Source: Pseudomonas umsongensis
GTDB lineage: Bacteria > Pseudomonadota > Gammaproteobacteria > Pseudomonadales > Pseudomonadaceae
Assembly: GCF_002236105.1 (NCBI RefSeq)
Contig: NZ_NIWU01000001.1
Span: forward strand, 2,046,001 to 2,110,000
Reading direction: 5' to 3'
Length of the DNA stretch: 64,000 bases
Below are positions 26,776 to 36,730 of the stretch, piece by piece; within the stretch, counting starts at the first letter, position 1; each line of letters begins with the position of its first letter. Under the pieces are notes generated by a model. It saw only the letters and a program-made list of their open reading frames with translations. It was not told where the DNA came from and did no database searches. The position numbers were made by a program, and so were the translations under genes.

Positions 26776-27939
26776 TTATTTCGGCAAACCGAGCATGCGC
26801 TCGGCAATGATGTTGCGCTGGATTTCGTTGGTGCCGGCATAGATCGGCCCGGACTGGGCAAACAGGAAACCCTCCAGCCAACCCGCCGCATCGCCCGCCT
26901 GCGCGCCTTTTGCAACCAGCTCGCCACGCGTACCGAGAATGCGCATGGCGGTCTCGTGCATCTTCAGGTCCAGCTCCGACCAGATGATCTTGTTGATGCT
27001 CGATTCGGCGCCGATCTGCTCGCCCCGGCTCAAGCGCCCGACGGTGTGGTAGGCCGACAACGCATAGGCCTCGGCACCCATCCAAGTCTCCAGCACGGCA
27101 TCGCGCAGGCCCGGATCGCGGTCGGCGCTGGCGCGGTTGGCTTTGTACAGCTCGACCAGCTTGCGTGCCGTGGCCTGGAAGCGCGCCGGTGAACGCAGCA
27201 GCAGGCCGCGCTCGAAACCGGCGGTGGCCATCGCCACGTGCCAACCCTGCCCCTCGGCGCCGATGCGGTTGGCCACCGGCACCCGCACGTCGTCGAAAAA
27301 CACCTCGGCGAAAGCGTCCTTGCCGTTGAGCGCCTTGATCGGGCGAATGCTCACCCCCGGCGTATCGAGCGGCACCATGATGAAGGACAGGCCGTGGTGA
27401 CGGGCCGACCCCGGCTCGCTGCGGAACAGGCCGAACAGCCAGTCGGCGTAGATCGCCCGGGTCGACCAGGTTTTCTGCCCGTTGATCACGTAATGGTCGC
27501 CGTCGAGCAGCGCTTTGCTGGTGATCGCCGCCATGTCGGAGCCGGCGTTGGGCTCCGACCAGCCTTGCGCCCACATGTCCAGGCTGGCCGCCATGCGCGG
27601 CAGGAAACGCTGCTTCTGCTCCGGGGTACCGAATTCCATCAGGGTCGGGCCCAGCAACAGCTGGCCGTTCTGGTTGACGCGCATCGGCGCGCCGGCACCG
27701 TAATACTCTTCTTCGAAGATCAGCCACTCGATCAAATCGCTGCCGCGACCGCCCAGTTCGGCTGGCCACATCACCATCGACCAGCGGCTCTCGAATAGCG
27801 TGGCCTCCCAGGCGCGGTGCTGCTCGAAGCCTTCGCGGGTGTCGTAGCTGGCCAAGGGTTCACGGGGCACATTGGCCGCCAACCAGGCCCGTACTTCGGC
27901 GCGGAAGGCGTTTTGCTTGGAGGTATAAGTCAGGTCCAT
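26776..27939 (-). CDS. Acyl-CoA dehydrogenase, large subunit type (FadE30/31-like)
   Basis: 387 residues. FAD and substrate motifs include WAQGWSEPNAGSD and NGQKTWSTRA; the end reads YAGTNEIQRNIIAERMLGLP. The position of the usual catalytic Glu (YEGT in medium-chain enzymes) is Ala here, as in many steroid acyl-CoA dehydrogenases that place the base elsewhere or use the partner chain. It is encoded next to the small-subunit gene, consistent with a heteromer acting in C/D-ring degradation. Confidence 0.75.
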   Translation of the reverse strand: MDLTYTSKQNAFRAEVRAWLAANVPREPLASYDTREGFEQHRAWEATLFESRWSMVMWPAELGGRGSDLIEWLIFEEEYYGAGAPMRVNQNGQLLLGPTLMEFGTPEQKQRFLPRMAASLDMWAQGWSEPNAGSDMAAITSKALLDGDHYVINGQKTWSTRAIYADWLFGLFRSEPGSARHHGLSFIMVPLDTPGVSIRPIKALNGKDAFAEVFFDDVRVPVANRIGAEGQGWHVAMATAGFERGLLLRSPARFQATARKLVELYKANRASADRDPGLRDAVLETWMGAEAYALSAYHTVGRLSRGEQIGAESSINKIIWSELDLKMHETAMRILGTRGELVAKGAQAGDAAGWLEGFLFAQSGPIYAGTNEIQRNIIAERMLGLPK

Positions 27940-27948
27940 GGCGTTATC

Positions 27949-28701
27949 TCAGAACTTGGCGTCGCGTTTTTCGACGAAGGCCCGCCGCGTTTCCGCGGAG
28001 TCCGGGCTGCTGTAGGCCTGCATGGTGAAGCCCTGTTCCCAGCGGTATTTATCTTCCAGGTTGCCGTCTTCGATACCGTTCAAGGCTTCCTTGGCAATGC
28101 GGATCATGCCCGGGCTCTTCTCGGCGATTTTCGCCGCGATGCCCAAGGCGGTTTCGCGCAACTGGTCCTTGCTGACAATGCGTTCGATAAAGCCGTACTG
28201 CAGGGCTTCAGGGGCGCCGATGCTGTCCCCGGTAAAGAACAGGTAACGAACTTTTTGTACCGGGAACAGCCGTTGCAAGTGCGCACCGCCGCCCATGGCG
28301 CCACGGTCGACTTCGGGCAGAGCGAAGGTCGCGCATTCGGAGGCGACGACGATGTCCGCCGCCCCGGTGATGCCGATACCACCGCCCAGGACAAAACCAT
28401 GGACCGCGACAATCACCGGCACCGGGTTGCGGTGCACGGCCTTGAAGGTGGCGTAGTTACCGGCGTTGACCTCGACGATTCGCTCCGGATGCTTGTCCAG
28501 TTCCTTGATGTCGACACCGGCGCAAAAACCGCGGCCTTCGGCGCGGATCACGATCACCCGCACCTCGGGATTGGCCCCGAGCGCTTCGATCTGTCGCGCC
28601 AGGGCATGCCATTCCTGGCTGTCGAGGGCATTAACCGGTGGCTTGGCGATCACCAGTTCAGCGATCCCCTGATTGAGTTGTGTCGTAAATGCCTGGTTCA
28701 C
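27949..28701 (-). CDS. echA20: Enoyl-CoA hydratase/isomerase family ring hydrolase EchA20-like
   Basis: 250 residues from GTG 28701, overlapping the ipdC stop as GTGA. Crotonase fold with AEGRGFCAGVDIKEL and HGFVLGGGIGITGAADI oxyanion loops. The gene lies in the ipdA-ipdB-ipdC operon, as echA20 does in M. tuberculosis (247 residues), where EchA20 opens the last steroid ring of the HIEC-CoA intermediate. A longer open frame upstream lies inside ipdC in another frame and is rejected. Confidence 0.8.
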   Translation of the reverse strand: MNQAFTTQLNQGIAELVIAKPPVNALDSQEWHALARQIEALGANPEVRVIVIRAEGRGFCAGVDIKELDKHPERIVEVNAGNYATFKAVHRNPVPVIVAVHGFVLGGGIGITGAADIVVASECATFALPEVDRGAMGGGAHLQRLFPVQKVRYLFFTGDSIGAPEALQYGFIERIVSKDQLRETALGIAAKIAEKSPGMIRIAKEALNGIEDGNLEDKYRWEQGFTMQAYSSPDSAETRRAFVEKRDAKF

Positions 28702-29810
28702 AGGGGTTCTCCGATACTGGCGGGTTGATTCGTGGCGTGTGTCTGGCTGCGTGCCAGGAGCGCATCCAGGCAGTGCTGGGCCTCGCTGGCGATGCCTTCG
28801 ATGACTTCGCGGCAACTGAGCAATTCGCCAATGGCTGCGGCGACCTGGCCGCTGGGCAGGATGCCCTCGTCCGGAGCGCCATCGACCATCGAGCGCTGCA
28901 ACAGCACCGGCTGGTTGGCGGCCATCACCACCTGCGACAGTTGCGAGGGGTCTTCACGCAATGCGCGCAGGAAGACTGCAGCCATGTGCCCCAGGCTCAT
29001 GCCGGTCTGCTGCTTCCACTGCCACGCGCTGCCCAGGGCTATGCGCAGGCGACCGAAGGGGCCCGCCTGTTCCAGGTGATTGATGAAGCGGTTTTCGATC
29101 ATCCGGTGGCGCATGCCATCCACCGCCGTGGTCACGCGCACCAACTGCGGATCGTTGACCTTCAGGTAACGTTCGAGGGTCGCGGCCGGTGTCGGCGATT
29201 CGCGGGTCATGAGGAACCGCGTGCCCATGGCGATGCCGGCACCACCGGCAGCGAGCACCGAGGCCAGGCCACGGCCGGTGGCGAATCCTCCGGCCGCGAT
29301 CACCGGTACCTTGACCGCCGCCAGCACCTGGGGCAGCAGGATCGAACTCGGTACGCCGCCAGTATGGCCGCCGCCCTCACCGCCCTGGATGGTGATCATG
29401 TCGGCGCCCAGTTCCACGGCCTTGAGCGCATGCTTGAGGGCGCCGACAGTTGGAATGCACAGCACCTTGGCCGCCTTGAAGCGGGCGATGGTCTGTTTGT
29501 CCGGACCGCGCCCGTAACTCACGGCGCGCAGACGGTACTTGATCGCCAGGTCGACGCACTGCGCGGCGTTGTCCTGGAACATATGGAAATTGAGCCCGAA
29601 GTTGCTGGCGCCAGTGGCGTCGATCACCTTGCGGATTTCGCCTTCCAGTTCGTCGGCCGCGATGGTCGCGCCAGCCAGGAAACCGAAGCCCCCGGCCTGG
29701 GTCGTGGCGATCACCAGGTTGGCGTCGGCGACCCACCCCATGGCGGTCTGCACGATCGGGTAACGGCAACCGAGGGCCTCGGTCAGTGGTGTATCCAGCC
29801 AGCGGTTCAT
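28698..29810 (-). CDS. ipdC: Flavin-dependent oxidoreductase IpdC (nitronate monooxygenase family)
   Basis: 370 residues, ATG overlapping the stop of the upstream hydratase (ATGA). TIM barrel of the nitronate monooxygenase family with PIVQTAMGWVAD, a GGEGGGHTGG flavin loop and PVIAAGGFATGRG. IpdC oxidises 5-OH-HIP-CoA in the steroid C/D-ring pathway and is encoded beside ipdAB, as here. True nitronate monooxygenase activity is unlikely in this context. Confidence 0.8.
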   Translation of the reverse strand: MNRWLDTPLTEALGCRYPIVQTAMGWVADANLVIATTQAGGFGFLAGATIAADELEGEIRKVIDATGASNFGLNFHMFQDNAAQCVDLAIKYRLRAVSYGRGPDKQTIARFKAAKVLCIPTVGALKHALKAVELGADMITIQGGEGGGHTGGVPSSILLPQVLAAVKVPVIAAGGFATGRGLASVLAAGGAGIAMGTRFLMTRESPTPAATLERYLKVNDPQLVRVTTAVDGMRHRMIENRFINHLEQAGPFGRLRIALGSAWQWKQQTGMSLGHMAAVFLRALREDPSQLSQVVMAANQPVLLQRSMVDGAPDEGILPSGQVAAAIGELLSCREVIEGIASEAQHCLDALLARSQTHATNQPASIGEPL

Positions 29811-30715
29811 TGGCTTTTGTCCTCGGCCTGCTTGTTGGCCCGGGCCATGCCCTTGGCGTCGAAGCCGCCCAGTTTGTCGCCGGACAACAGCTCGTTATGG
29901 GCATGGGCAAAGTGATGCCAGGCGAACACGGCATCCATCGCCGTGCGTTTGCCTTGCAGGTCTTCGACGTGGTTGATCGCCTGCTTGGTCAGGGCCAGGC
30001 CCATGCGCGGCTGACGGGCAATGCCGGCGGCCAGGGCATAGGTGGCCTGCTCCAGCTCATCACGGCTGACCAGGCGGTTGACCATGCCCACTTGCCAGGC
30101 TCGGGTGGCGCTCATGCGGTCGCCGGTGAAGAGGAATTCCTTGGCGATTCGCGGGTTCATTTCATAGGGATGGGCAAAATACTCGACCCCCGGAATACCC
30201 ATGCGCACCACCGGGTCCTGGAAGAACGCGTCGTCGCTGGCAACGATCAGGTCGCAGACCCAGGCCAGCATCAGCCCGCCCGCCACGCACGCGCCATGGA
30301 CCATGGCGATGGTCGGCTTGGGCAGTTCGCGCCAGCGTCGGCACATGCCCAGGTACACCTCCTGCTCACGGGCATACAGTTGCTCGCCACCGGGCTTGTT
30401 GGTGTGGTCCCACCACAGGTGCGCGCGCTCGAACGGCTTGTCGATATCCCGCCCCGGCGTGCCGATATCGTGGCCCGCCGAGAAGTGCTTGCCGTTGCCC
30501 CTGAGGACGATGACCTTGACGCTGTCATCGTTCACCGCCTGGCGGAAAAAGCCGTCCAGGGCGTAAGTCATCTGCGAGTTTTGCGCGTTGTTGAAGGTCG
30601 GCCGGTTCAGCGTCAACGTGGCAATACCCTCGGCCACGCTGTACAGCACCGGGGTGTCCGTCTCGTAGACGGCGTTGTCCTGGCGGACGATGAATTCACT
30701 GTCGCTGCTGTGCAT
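29807..30715 (-). CDS. Enoyl-CoA hydratase family protein, long form
   Basis: 302 residues, ATG 30715 with AAGGAGGCGAGC. Crotonase fold: GNGKHFSAGHDIGTPG and HGACVAGGLMLAWVCDL give the oxyanion hole, and a C-terminal extension of about 40 residues goes beyond the usual 260. It lies between ipdB and ipdC in the operon, overlapping ipdC by 4 nt. It is a second crotonase for the C/D-ring pathway besides EchA20; whether it is a hydratase or a hydrolase cannot be told. Confidence 0.7.
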   Translation of the reverse strand: MHSSDSEFIVRQDNAVYETDTPVLYSVAEGIATLTLNRPTFNNAQNSQMTYALDGFFRQAVNDDSVKVIVLRGNGKHFSAGHDIGTPGRDIDKPFERAHLWWDHTNKPGGEQLYAREQEVYLGMCRRWRELPKPTIAMVHGACVAGGLMLAWVCDLIVASDDAFFQDPVVRMGIPGVEYFAHPYEMNPRIAKEFLFTGDRMSATRAWQVGMVNRLVSRDELEQATYALAAGIARQPRMGLALTKQAINHVEDLQGKRTAMDAVFAWHHFAHAHNELLSGDKLGGFDAKGMARANKQAEDKSQ

Positions 30716-30730
30716 GCTCGCCTCCTTGTC

Positions 30731-31528
30731 TCAGGCCGTACGGATGCCGGGCGGGTTGCCCTTGATCGCCGTGGCGCGGTATTCGTGGGGATCGAGTCGG
30801 CGGATCAGCGCTAACTGCTCAGGGGTCGGATGCGCGGTTTCGTGCAACTGCGCCGACTTGAGCAACGGGAAGCCGGTGTTGTCCTGGACCTGCTCGAAAC
30901 TCACGCCGGGGTGCAGCGAACGCACCTGCACTGCCCGGTCCGGACCGTTGAAGTCGAGGACGCACAGGTCGCTGACCACGCAATGAATGTCCATCAGGTC
31001 GCGACGCGTACCTTCGGGCCAGCGCTCGGCCTTGAAACCGACACCGGAAACCATGTCCACTTCGCCGCTGACGAACACCCGACTGTTATGGCTGGGCACG
31101 AAGAACGAGTTGAGGTGGTTGATGCTGTTGCCCGGCAGGCCGCGCACGCCGAGGATCGCCGTTTTGGGCTTTTGATAATCGCCGACGCAGGACAGGTTGG
31201 TCTGGCCCCAGCGGTCGATCTGGGTTGGCCCGATCATCGCGTGGCGGCGTCCGCCCCACACGCATTCGAACACTCGCTCGAACGACATGTAGCCCGAATA
31301 ACGCGGTACGTAGTCGCCACGCGGGCCCAGCGGGATCGGCTCTTCGACCAGGAACGCCTCGCTGTCGGTCATCAACAGTTCCGGGCTGTGGGTCAGTTTG
31401 GCCAGGCTGGCGCCCAGGCGCGGGATCACGCCCAGGCCCGAGGCAATCACCTCGCCATTGCCGCGCCACGCTTCGCTGGCAGCGACGATCATCAGTTCAG
31501 CCAGGGTGAAATCACAGGTTGCAGACAT
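30731..31528 (-). CDS. ipdB: CoA-transferase family ring hydrolase, beta subunit IpdB
   Basis: 265 residues, ATG 31528 with GAGGAATATC. Class I CoA-transferase fold (LAELMIVAASEAWRGNGEVIASG, WGGRRHAMIGPTQIDRWGQ). IpdA and IpdB form a complex that, despite the family name, hydrolyses a carbon-carbon bond in ring C of COCHEA-CoA. The neighbouring ipdA is 12 nt upstream. Confidence 0.85.
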   Translation of the reverse strand: MSATCDFTLAELMIVAASEAWRGNGEVIASGLGVIPRLGASLAKLTHSPELLMTDSEAFLVEEPIPLGPRGDYVPRYSGYMSFERVFECVWGGRRHAMIGPTQIDRWGQTNLSCVGDYQKPKTAILGVRGLPGNSINHLNSFFVPSHNSRVFVSGEVDMVSGVGFKAERWPEGTRRDLMDIHCVVSDLCVLDFNGPDRAVQVRSLHPGVSFEQVQDNTGFPLLKSAQLHETAHPTPEQLALIRRLDPHEYRATAIKGNPPGIRTA

Positions 31529-31540
31529 GGTCGATATTCC

Positions 31541-32419
31541 TCAGAACACGGGAAGGGGCAAGGCGCCCATGGAGTCGGCACCGCCGTTCTGTGCCTGATA
31601 GGCCTGCTCGCCACCGGCGATGTAGGTCTGCACATAGTCCTGCCAGCCGTTCTCCGCCTGGCTGCTGGCGACGTAATCCTTGAGATGCTTCATGTCCCAG
31701 CCGTAGTCGGGGGCGCAGAGTGTCGGGTGCGCACCCAGGGGCGCATGCACCACGCCGCTCACCAGATAGCGCTCGAAAGTATTGAAGCGGGCTTGCTCGG
31801 CGCTCAGCGCCAGGCGATCTTCCAGGCGCTCGCACGAGACAAAGCACTGCTTGGCGGCGCGGGCAAACAGGTGATCGAAATAGGGGTCCGGCCCGGTCAC
31901 CAGGCAGTTGCCCAGGCGATCGGCGACGTTGACGTGCAGGAATGCCACGTCGAGGTTGAGCGCCGGCATCGCCAGCAGCACCTCGCCATCGGCATAGGGC
32001 GACTGGATGGTCTTGAGCTGCGGGTTCAGGCGCGTCACATCGGTGGCCAGGCCACAACGAGTCGGCAGGAACGGCAGACGCATGCCAGCGGCACGCAGGC
32101 CCCACTGGAACATGCCTTCGTCCAGTTCCATCAACTCCAACTCACCGGCTTCGCGGGCCTTGCGATAGTAGGGTTCCAGCGGAATGGCATCGAGGGTGGC
32201 GAAACCGAACACCAGCTTCTTGACCTTGCCGGCAGCGCACAGCATGCCCACTTCCGGACCGCCGTAGGCGACCACGGTCAGGTCCTTGACGTCTGAGCGC
32301 AGGATCTCGCGCACGATGGCCATCGGCTTGCGCCGCGGGCCCCAGCCGCCGAAACCGATGGTCATGCCATCGCGCAATTGAGCGACCGCATCGGCCGCTG
32401 TCAGTTGTTTGTTCATCAT
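31541..32419 (-). CDS. ipdA: CoA-transferase family ring hydrolase, alpha subunit IpdA
   Basis: 292 residues, AAGGAATTG before ATG 32419 (a second ATG follows directly). CoA-transferase alpha-type fold with IGFGGWGPRRKPMA near the N-terminus. Second gene of the operon, 9 nt after hsaC. It pairs with IpdB to open ring C. The operon order hsaC-ipdA-ipdB mixes an A/B-ring gene with C/D-ring genes under one operator. Confidence 0.85.
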   Translation of the reverse strand: MMNKQLTAADAVAQLRDGMTIGFGGWGPRRKPMAIVREILRSDVKDLTVVAYGGPEVGMLCAAGKVKKLVFGFATLDAIPLEPYYRKAREAGELELMELDEGMFQWGLRAAGMRLPFLPTRCGLATDVTRLNPQLKTIQSPYADGEVLLAMPALNLDVAFLHVNVADRLGNCLVTGPDPYFDHLFARAAKQCFVSCERLEDRLALSAEQARFNTFERYLVSGVVHAPLGAHPTLCAPDYGWDMKHLKDYVASSQAENGWQDYVQTYIAGGEQAYQAQNGGADSMGALPLPVF

Positions 32420-32428
32420 GACAATTCC

Positions 32429-33319
32429 TTAACGTTGGCCGACCGAAAAGTCGTGCCCCCAAATGCTCACGCGGGTGAACTCGAACGCTGAGTGCTCGGC
32501 CCAGTCGACTTGCAACCCGCCAAAGCCGTACTCCAGGTCGAAGCCGGACGGTGTCTTCATGTAGAAACTGGTCATGCGGTCATTGAGGTGCTGGCCGAGG
32601 GTGGCCGACAGGGCTACCTCATGGGCGCGCAGACGGTCGTGGGCACGGCCGACTTCGGTCATCGAATCGACCTCGACCATCACGTGCACGCAACCTGACG
32701 GCACCGGGTACTCGGCCAGTGCCAGGCTGTGGTGGCGAGCGTTCTGGCAATGCAGGAAGTGAATGCGGATCGGCGCCACGGACGGGTCTGGACGGAAGTT
32801 GAAAATGTCCGACAGTTCGAAGCCCAGCACATCCTTGGCGAACGCCAGGGTGGCGTCGAAGTTCGGCGCCGGCAGCACCGTGTGACCCAGGCCCATGTCA
32901 CCAGTGATGAAACGCGGAACACCCTGGGGCGAGACAAATGGCAGGCAATCTGAGCGATGGCCCCAGCTCAGTTCATGGCAGTTGCCCGATGGGTCGGTGA
33001 GCTTGACCAGCGCCTGTACGCCGCGCTGCTCGATCTCGGCGGCGGAGCCTGGCTGCCATTCGATACCGGCTGCACTTAGATGCTCGAGGGCGGCCTTGAA
33101 TGCCGTCTCGTTGGCCAACTCCCAGCCAGAGGCCAAATAACGCGCTTCAGCGCCTTCGACGATCAGCATGCGAAACGGACGCTCGTCCATTTTCACGTAC
33201 AGGCCACCGCCCGGCGCCGGGTTCACTTGCATGCCCAGCACGTCTTCGGCGTAACGCTGCCAATGACTGAGGTTTTCGATCTGCGAGACGAAATAGCTCA
33301 AACCGCGAATGTCGATCAT
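32429..33319 (-). CDS. hsaC: Extradiol dioxygenase HsaC (3,4-DHSA dioxygenase, TesB-type)
   Basis: 296 residues from ATG 33319 (GAGGACCC upstream); the open frame further upstream lacks any homology and is rejected. Two-domain type I extradiol fold with iron ligands H146 (MGLGHTVL), H212 (GCVHVMVEV) and E263 (GFDLEYGF). It cleaves the catechol ring A of 3,4-DHSA. First gene of a ten-gene operon ending at 23615, with operator site D 66 nt upstream. Confidence 0.9.
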   Translation of the reverse strand: MIDIRGLSYFVSQIENLSHWQRYAEDVLGMQVNPAPGGGLYVKMDERPFRMLIVEGAEARYLASGWELANETAFKAALEHLSAAGIEWQPGSAAEIEQRGVQALVKLTDPSGNCHELSWGHRSDCLPFVSPQGVPRFITGDMGLGHTVLPAPNFDATLAFAKDVLGFELSDIFNFRPDPSVAPIRIHFLHCQNARHHSLALAEYPVPSGCVHVMVEVDSMTEVGRAHDRLRAHEVALSATLGQHLNDRMTSFYMKTPSGFDLEYGFGGLQVDWAEHSAFEFTRVSIWGHDFSVGQR

Positions 33320-33384
33320 GCCTGGGTCCTCGTTGGCTGAAAGGGTTTCGTGGTGAGCATTGTGCAAAGCAGTGCGCGTGGCTT

Positions 33385-33402
33385 CATCGTCCGTTGAGAC
33401 TA
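33385..33402 (-). promoter_or_regulatory. Steroid-regulon operator, site D (hsaC-ipdAB-fadA6 operon)
   Basis: Minus strand: TAGTCTCAACGGACGATG, one difference from TAGTCC-N4-GGACGATG. CACAAT begins 20 nt later. It ends 66 nt before hsaC. Confidence 0.75.
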
Positions 33403-33486
33403 AGCACGGGTGGGTCTTGGGCTCTTCGTGGGAGCGGGCTTGGTCGCGAAGGCTTTGTGTCTGGCGACTGGGATTTTTAGGGTGGT

Positions 33487-34236
33487 GTGCATATCCATTG
33501 CTGCGGTAACGGCCGCCTATGGTTTCGCCCTTACGGCGAGTCCCTTTTTCAAACGCCAAAAAGGAAGCAAAAGGCTTTGCCCCACCACTTGGTGCCTCGC
33601 TAGGGCTCGGCATGCCCTCTCTCCGGCATTGCTCCGTGGGTCGCCGCGATGGGCAGTCCCTGGCCCAGCGCGGCTAAACCGGCGTCCTGCCGGTTTCCCC
33701 ACTGCGCAATGCCTGCGTTCGGCCAGCGTGGTTAACGGGGCACCCCAGATCAAAAACAAAAGCGAGGCGGCCTTAAAGCCGACCTGACTTTTCCGGTTAC
33801 CCCCGACCTGATCGTTCCCACGCTCTGCGTGGGAATGCATCCTGTGACGCTCCGCGTCACCATTGCGCACGGCTCACGTCATGCGTCGTCAGCGGAACGC
33901 GGAGCGTCCCTGGCGGCATTCCTTTGCTGCGCGTGGGAACGATCACAAGCGCACGCTTCGACAAACAGGTCGGCTGTCAGGCCGCCTTGCTTTGGCTGTT
34001 GCTTTTGATTTTCTTGCCCCCTCGAGAGGCTTCGTTCCGGTTCTGCGCAGTGGCTAAACCGTCATGGATGCCGGTTTAGCCACGCTGGGCCATTGTAGGA
34101 GCGAGCATGCTCGCGATGGTCGTCAACGATGACGCTGGGCACCTGACACCCCTCGGCGCTCTCAGGTTCATCGCGAGCATGCTCGCTCCTACAGTGCAGA
34201 ACCTAGGTGGCCGTTACCGCAGCAACGGATACACAC
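33487..34236. repeat. Giant imperfect palindrome, copy 2
   Basis: Arms as in copy 1. The centre holds a GATCGTTCCCACGCTCTGCG element (about 33808-33950) related to that at 5909-6019. A separate REP pair is inserted in the right arm (34094-34194). It fills the gap between hsaC and the NTF2-like gene; no real gene is seen. Confidence 0.8.
34094..34194. repeat. REP-type inverted pair inside the right arm of giant palindrome copy 2
   Basis: TGTAGGAGCGAGCATGCTCG faces its inverse across about 60 nt. It interrupts the arm sequence found uninterrupted in copies 1 and 4, so it looks like a later insertion. Confidence 0.8.
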
Positions 34237-34319
34237 CCAATCCAGACCAAACAGGCAGCCAGAGCTACCCAGCAGGAGCAAGCGGCCGGCGATTCACCAC
34301 CTCAAAGATCCCACGGTTT

Positions 34320-34955
34320 TCAACGCACCCGAATCTTCGGATCACCCGCCCCCCGACGCAGATTGGCGAGGAAACCCTCCAACGGTGCAGGTTCGGCGAT
34401 CTGCGGCAAGGCATCCTTGTCCGGGCGTTGCGCCCAGAAGGCATCCCAGGACGGAAACAGCTCGTGGAAGGTACCGGCGTAAGGCTCCCGCCCTGGCCAG
34501 CGCATTTTCAGGCCGCCGATTGGCGGTTTGTTCAGGTCGCTAGCGTACCAGTAGCACGGCAAGCGGCGACGGAAGCACCAGCGCCCGTCGATCCGCTCGT
34601 AGTCGTCCCAGTACAGCATTTGCATGACCACCCACTCGGGACCGGTCTCATGTTCGTTCTTCGAATAGACCACGCCCGTGGCGTGATCGGCATCGCTGAA
34701 CTCGATGATGTGTTGCCCCAAGTGGTGGGAGGTGCCGTGGAACTGCTTGCGCATGGTTTCGTCCAGCCACGCCTTGAGGTGCGCGCGGCCGCTCTTGTCG
34801 CGGCCCACCCGCACGTCCGGGGCGAAGCAGTTGGCCATGGCGTCCATGTCGCGCATGTCCAGGGCCAGGGCGTACTTGCCGGCCAGTTGGCGGATCGCGT
34901 CCAGCGACTCCAGGCGGTCGATGCGCTCAAGCAAGCTGTCGTTGTCCTGGTTCAT
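34320..34955 (-). CDS. NTF2/SnoaL-like protein, candidate steroid dehydratase or isomerase
   Basis: 211 residues. The ATG overlaps the SDR stop upstream (TGATG). NTF2/SnoaL-4 fold: LAGKYALALDMRDMDAMANCFAPD then HLGQHIIEF and MLYWDDYERIDGRWCF. The fold is shared by the bile-acid 7-alpha-dehydratase BaiE and ketosteroid isomerase. The protein is longer than those (about 170 and 130 residues), with a C-terminal tail of about 60 residues. In an operon with two SDRs under a steroid operator, a steroid hydroxyl elimination is a reasonable guess, not shown by the sequence. Confidence 0.6.
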   Translation of the reverse strand: MNQDNDSLLERIDRLESLDAIRQLAGKYALALDMRDMDAMANCFAPDVRVGRDKSGRAHLKAWLDETMRKQFHGTSHHLGQHIIEFSDADHATGVVYSKNEHETGPEWVVMQMLYWDDYERIDGRWCFRRRLPCYWYASDLNKPPIGGLKMRWPGREPYAGTFHELFPSWDAFWAQRPDKDALPQIAEPAPLEGFLANLRRGAGDPKIRVR

Positions 34956-35728
34956 CAGTCGAGCACCGTGTACAGGTCCGAACCGCGTCCGCCGTCCACC
35001 GCCAGGCTCGCGCCGGTGACATACGACGCCTCGTCGCTGGCCAGGAACACAATGGCGTTGGCCAACTCCACCGGCAGGCCGACCCGTTTCATCGGGATGA
35101 CTTTTTCCGTGTTGCTGCGGGTCTTGGCATCGGCCAACATGCCGGCCGTGGCCGGGGTGTCGACCACACCGGGAATGATCACGTTGCAGCGGACGTTGTG
35201 CGGTGCACCTTCACTGGCCGCCGCGCGGCTGAAGTTGATCACCGCTGCCTTGGCCGCCGAGTAACCGGCCATCCACGCCGTACCGAACAGGCCGCAGATC
35301 GAAGCAATGTTGACGATCGAACCGCCGCCCTGCGCTTTCATCAATTGCATCGCGGTGCGAGTGCCCCAGAAGGTGCCGTCCACGGTGGTGGCGAAATTGG
35401 CGTGCCAGTCGGCCGTAGTCATGGTGTCGATGCCGCCCCAGGTGTAGGCCATCGCGTTGTTGACCAGGATGTCCAGGCGCCCGTGACGTTGCGCGGTGGC
35501 TTGCAGCGCACCGACGTAGGCCTGTTCATCGCTGACATCGGCGACGGCGATCTCGGCCTGCCCACCCTGGGCATGGATCTTTTCCTGCACGCCCTGCAGG
35601 GGCTCGATGCGACGCCCGCACAGCACCACCGTGGCGCCCTCTTCGGCGAACCGCAATGCGGTGGCTTCGCCGATGCCGGAACCGGCACCGGTGACGAAGG
35701 CGATTTTTCCTTGTAGACGCTTGCTCAT
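34955..35728 (-). CDS. Short-chain dehydrogenase, steroid operon
   Basis: 257 residues from ATG 35728 (GGGAGTCACCC). [31 protein letters not shown] in place of the usual NNAG, Y-x3-K in GYSAAKAA, and the C-terminal [13 protein letters not shown]. Middle gene of SDR-SDR-NTF2, overlapping the NTF2-like gene by 1 nt. Probably oxidises or reduces a steroid hydroxyl or ketone; which position is unknown. Confidence 0.75.
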   Translation of the reverse strand: MSKRLQGKIAFVTGAGSGIGEATALRFAEEGATVVLCGRRIEPLQGVQEKIHAQGGQAEIAVADVSDEQAYVGALQATAQRHGRLDILVNNAMAYTWGGIDTMTTADWHANFATTVDGTFWGTRTAMQLMKAQGGGSIVNIASICGLFGTAWMAGYSAAKAAVINFSRAAASEGAPHNVRCNVIIPGVVDTPATAGMLADAKTRSNTEKVIPMKRVGLPVELANAIVFLASDEASYVTGASLAVDGGRGSDLYTVLD

Positions 35729-35742
35729 GGGTGACTCCCTGA

Positions 35743-36477
<735 letters not shown>

Positions 36478-36561
36478 AGCAATCTCCAAGTGTGCGAATA
36501 CGCTGCGGCCCGCTGTAATGGAGCCGTCACTTGCATGATTAGCGGCAAGGCCCCGGGCACA

Positions 36562-36579
36562 CATCGTCCGATGGGACTA
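36562..36579 (-). promoter_or_regulatory. Steroid-regulon operator, site E (SDR-SDR-NTF2 operon)
   Basis: Minus strand: TAGTCCCATCGGACGATG, a full match. TAATCA begins 20 nt later. It is 8 nt from the opposite-facing site F. Confidence 0.75.
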
Positions 36580-36587
36580 GCGCCACG

Positions 36588-36605
36588 TGGTCTGAACGGA
36601 CGATG
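36588..36605 (+). promoter_or_regulatory. Steroid-regulon operator, site F (hsaD)
   Basis: Plus strand: TGGTCTGAACGGACGATG, two differences in the distal half. CAGCAT begins 20 nt later. Start of hsaD is 125 nt after the site. Confidence 0.65.
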
Positions 36606-36730
36606 TGAACACCCCCGTCTACGCCCAGCATTCGCAAGGCGCGCATCTCGCCAGGCGCTGTTTCCCCTTCGATCCGCTGCAGCGCCTGGCGCGGTTGTGC
36701 CTCATGAATCCGCAGACAATGGAGAACCCC

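Noticed and set aside
28698..29810. Nitronate monooxygenase as the function of the ipdC gene
   Set aside because: The family name fits the fold, but the operon with ipdA, ipdB and echA20 points to the steroid-specific IpdC role.
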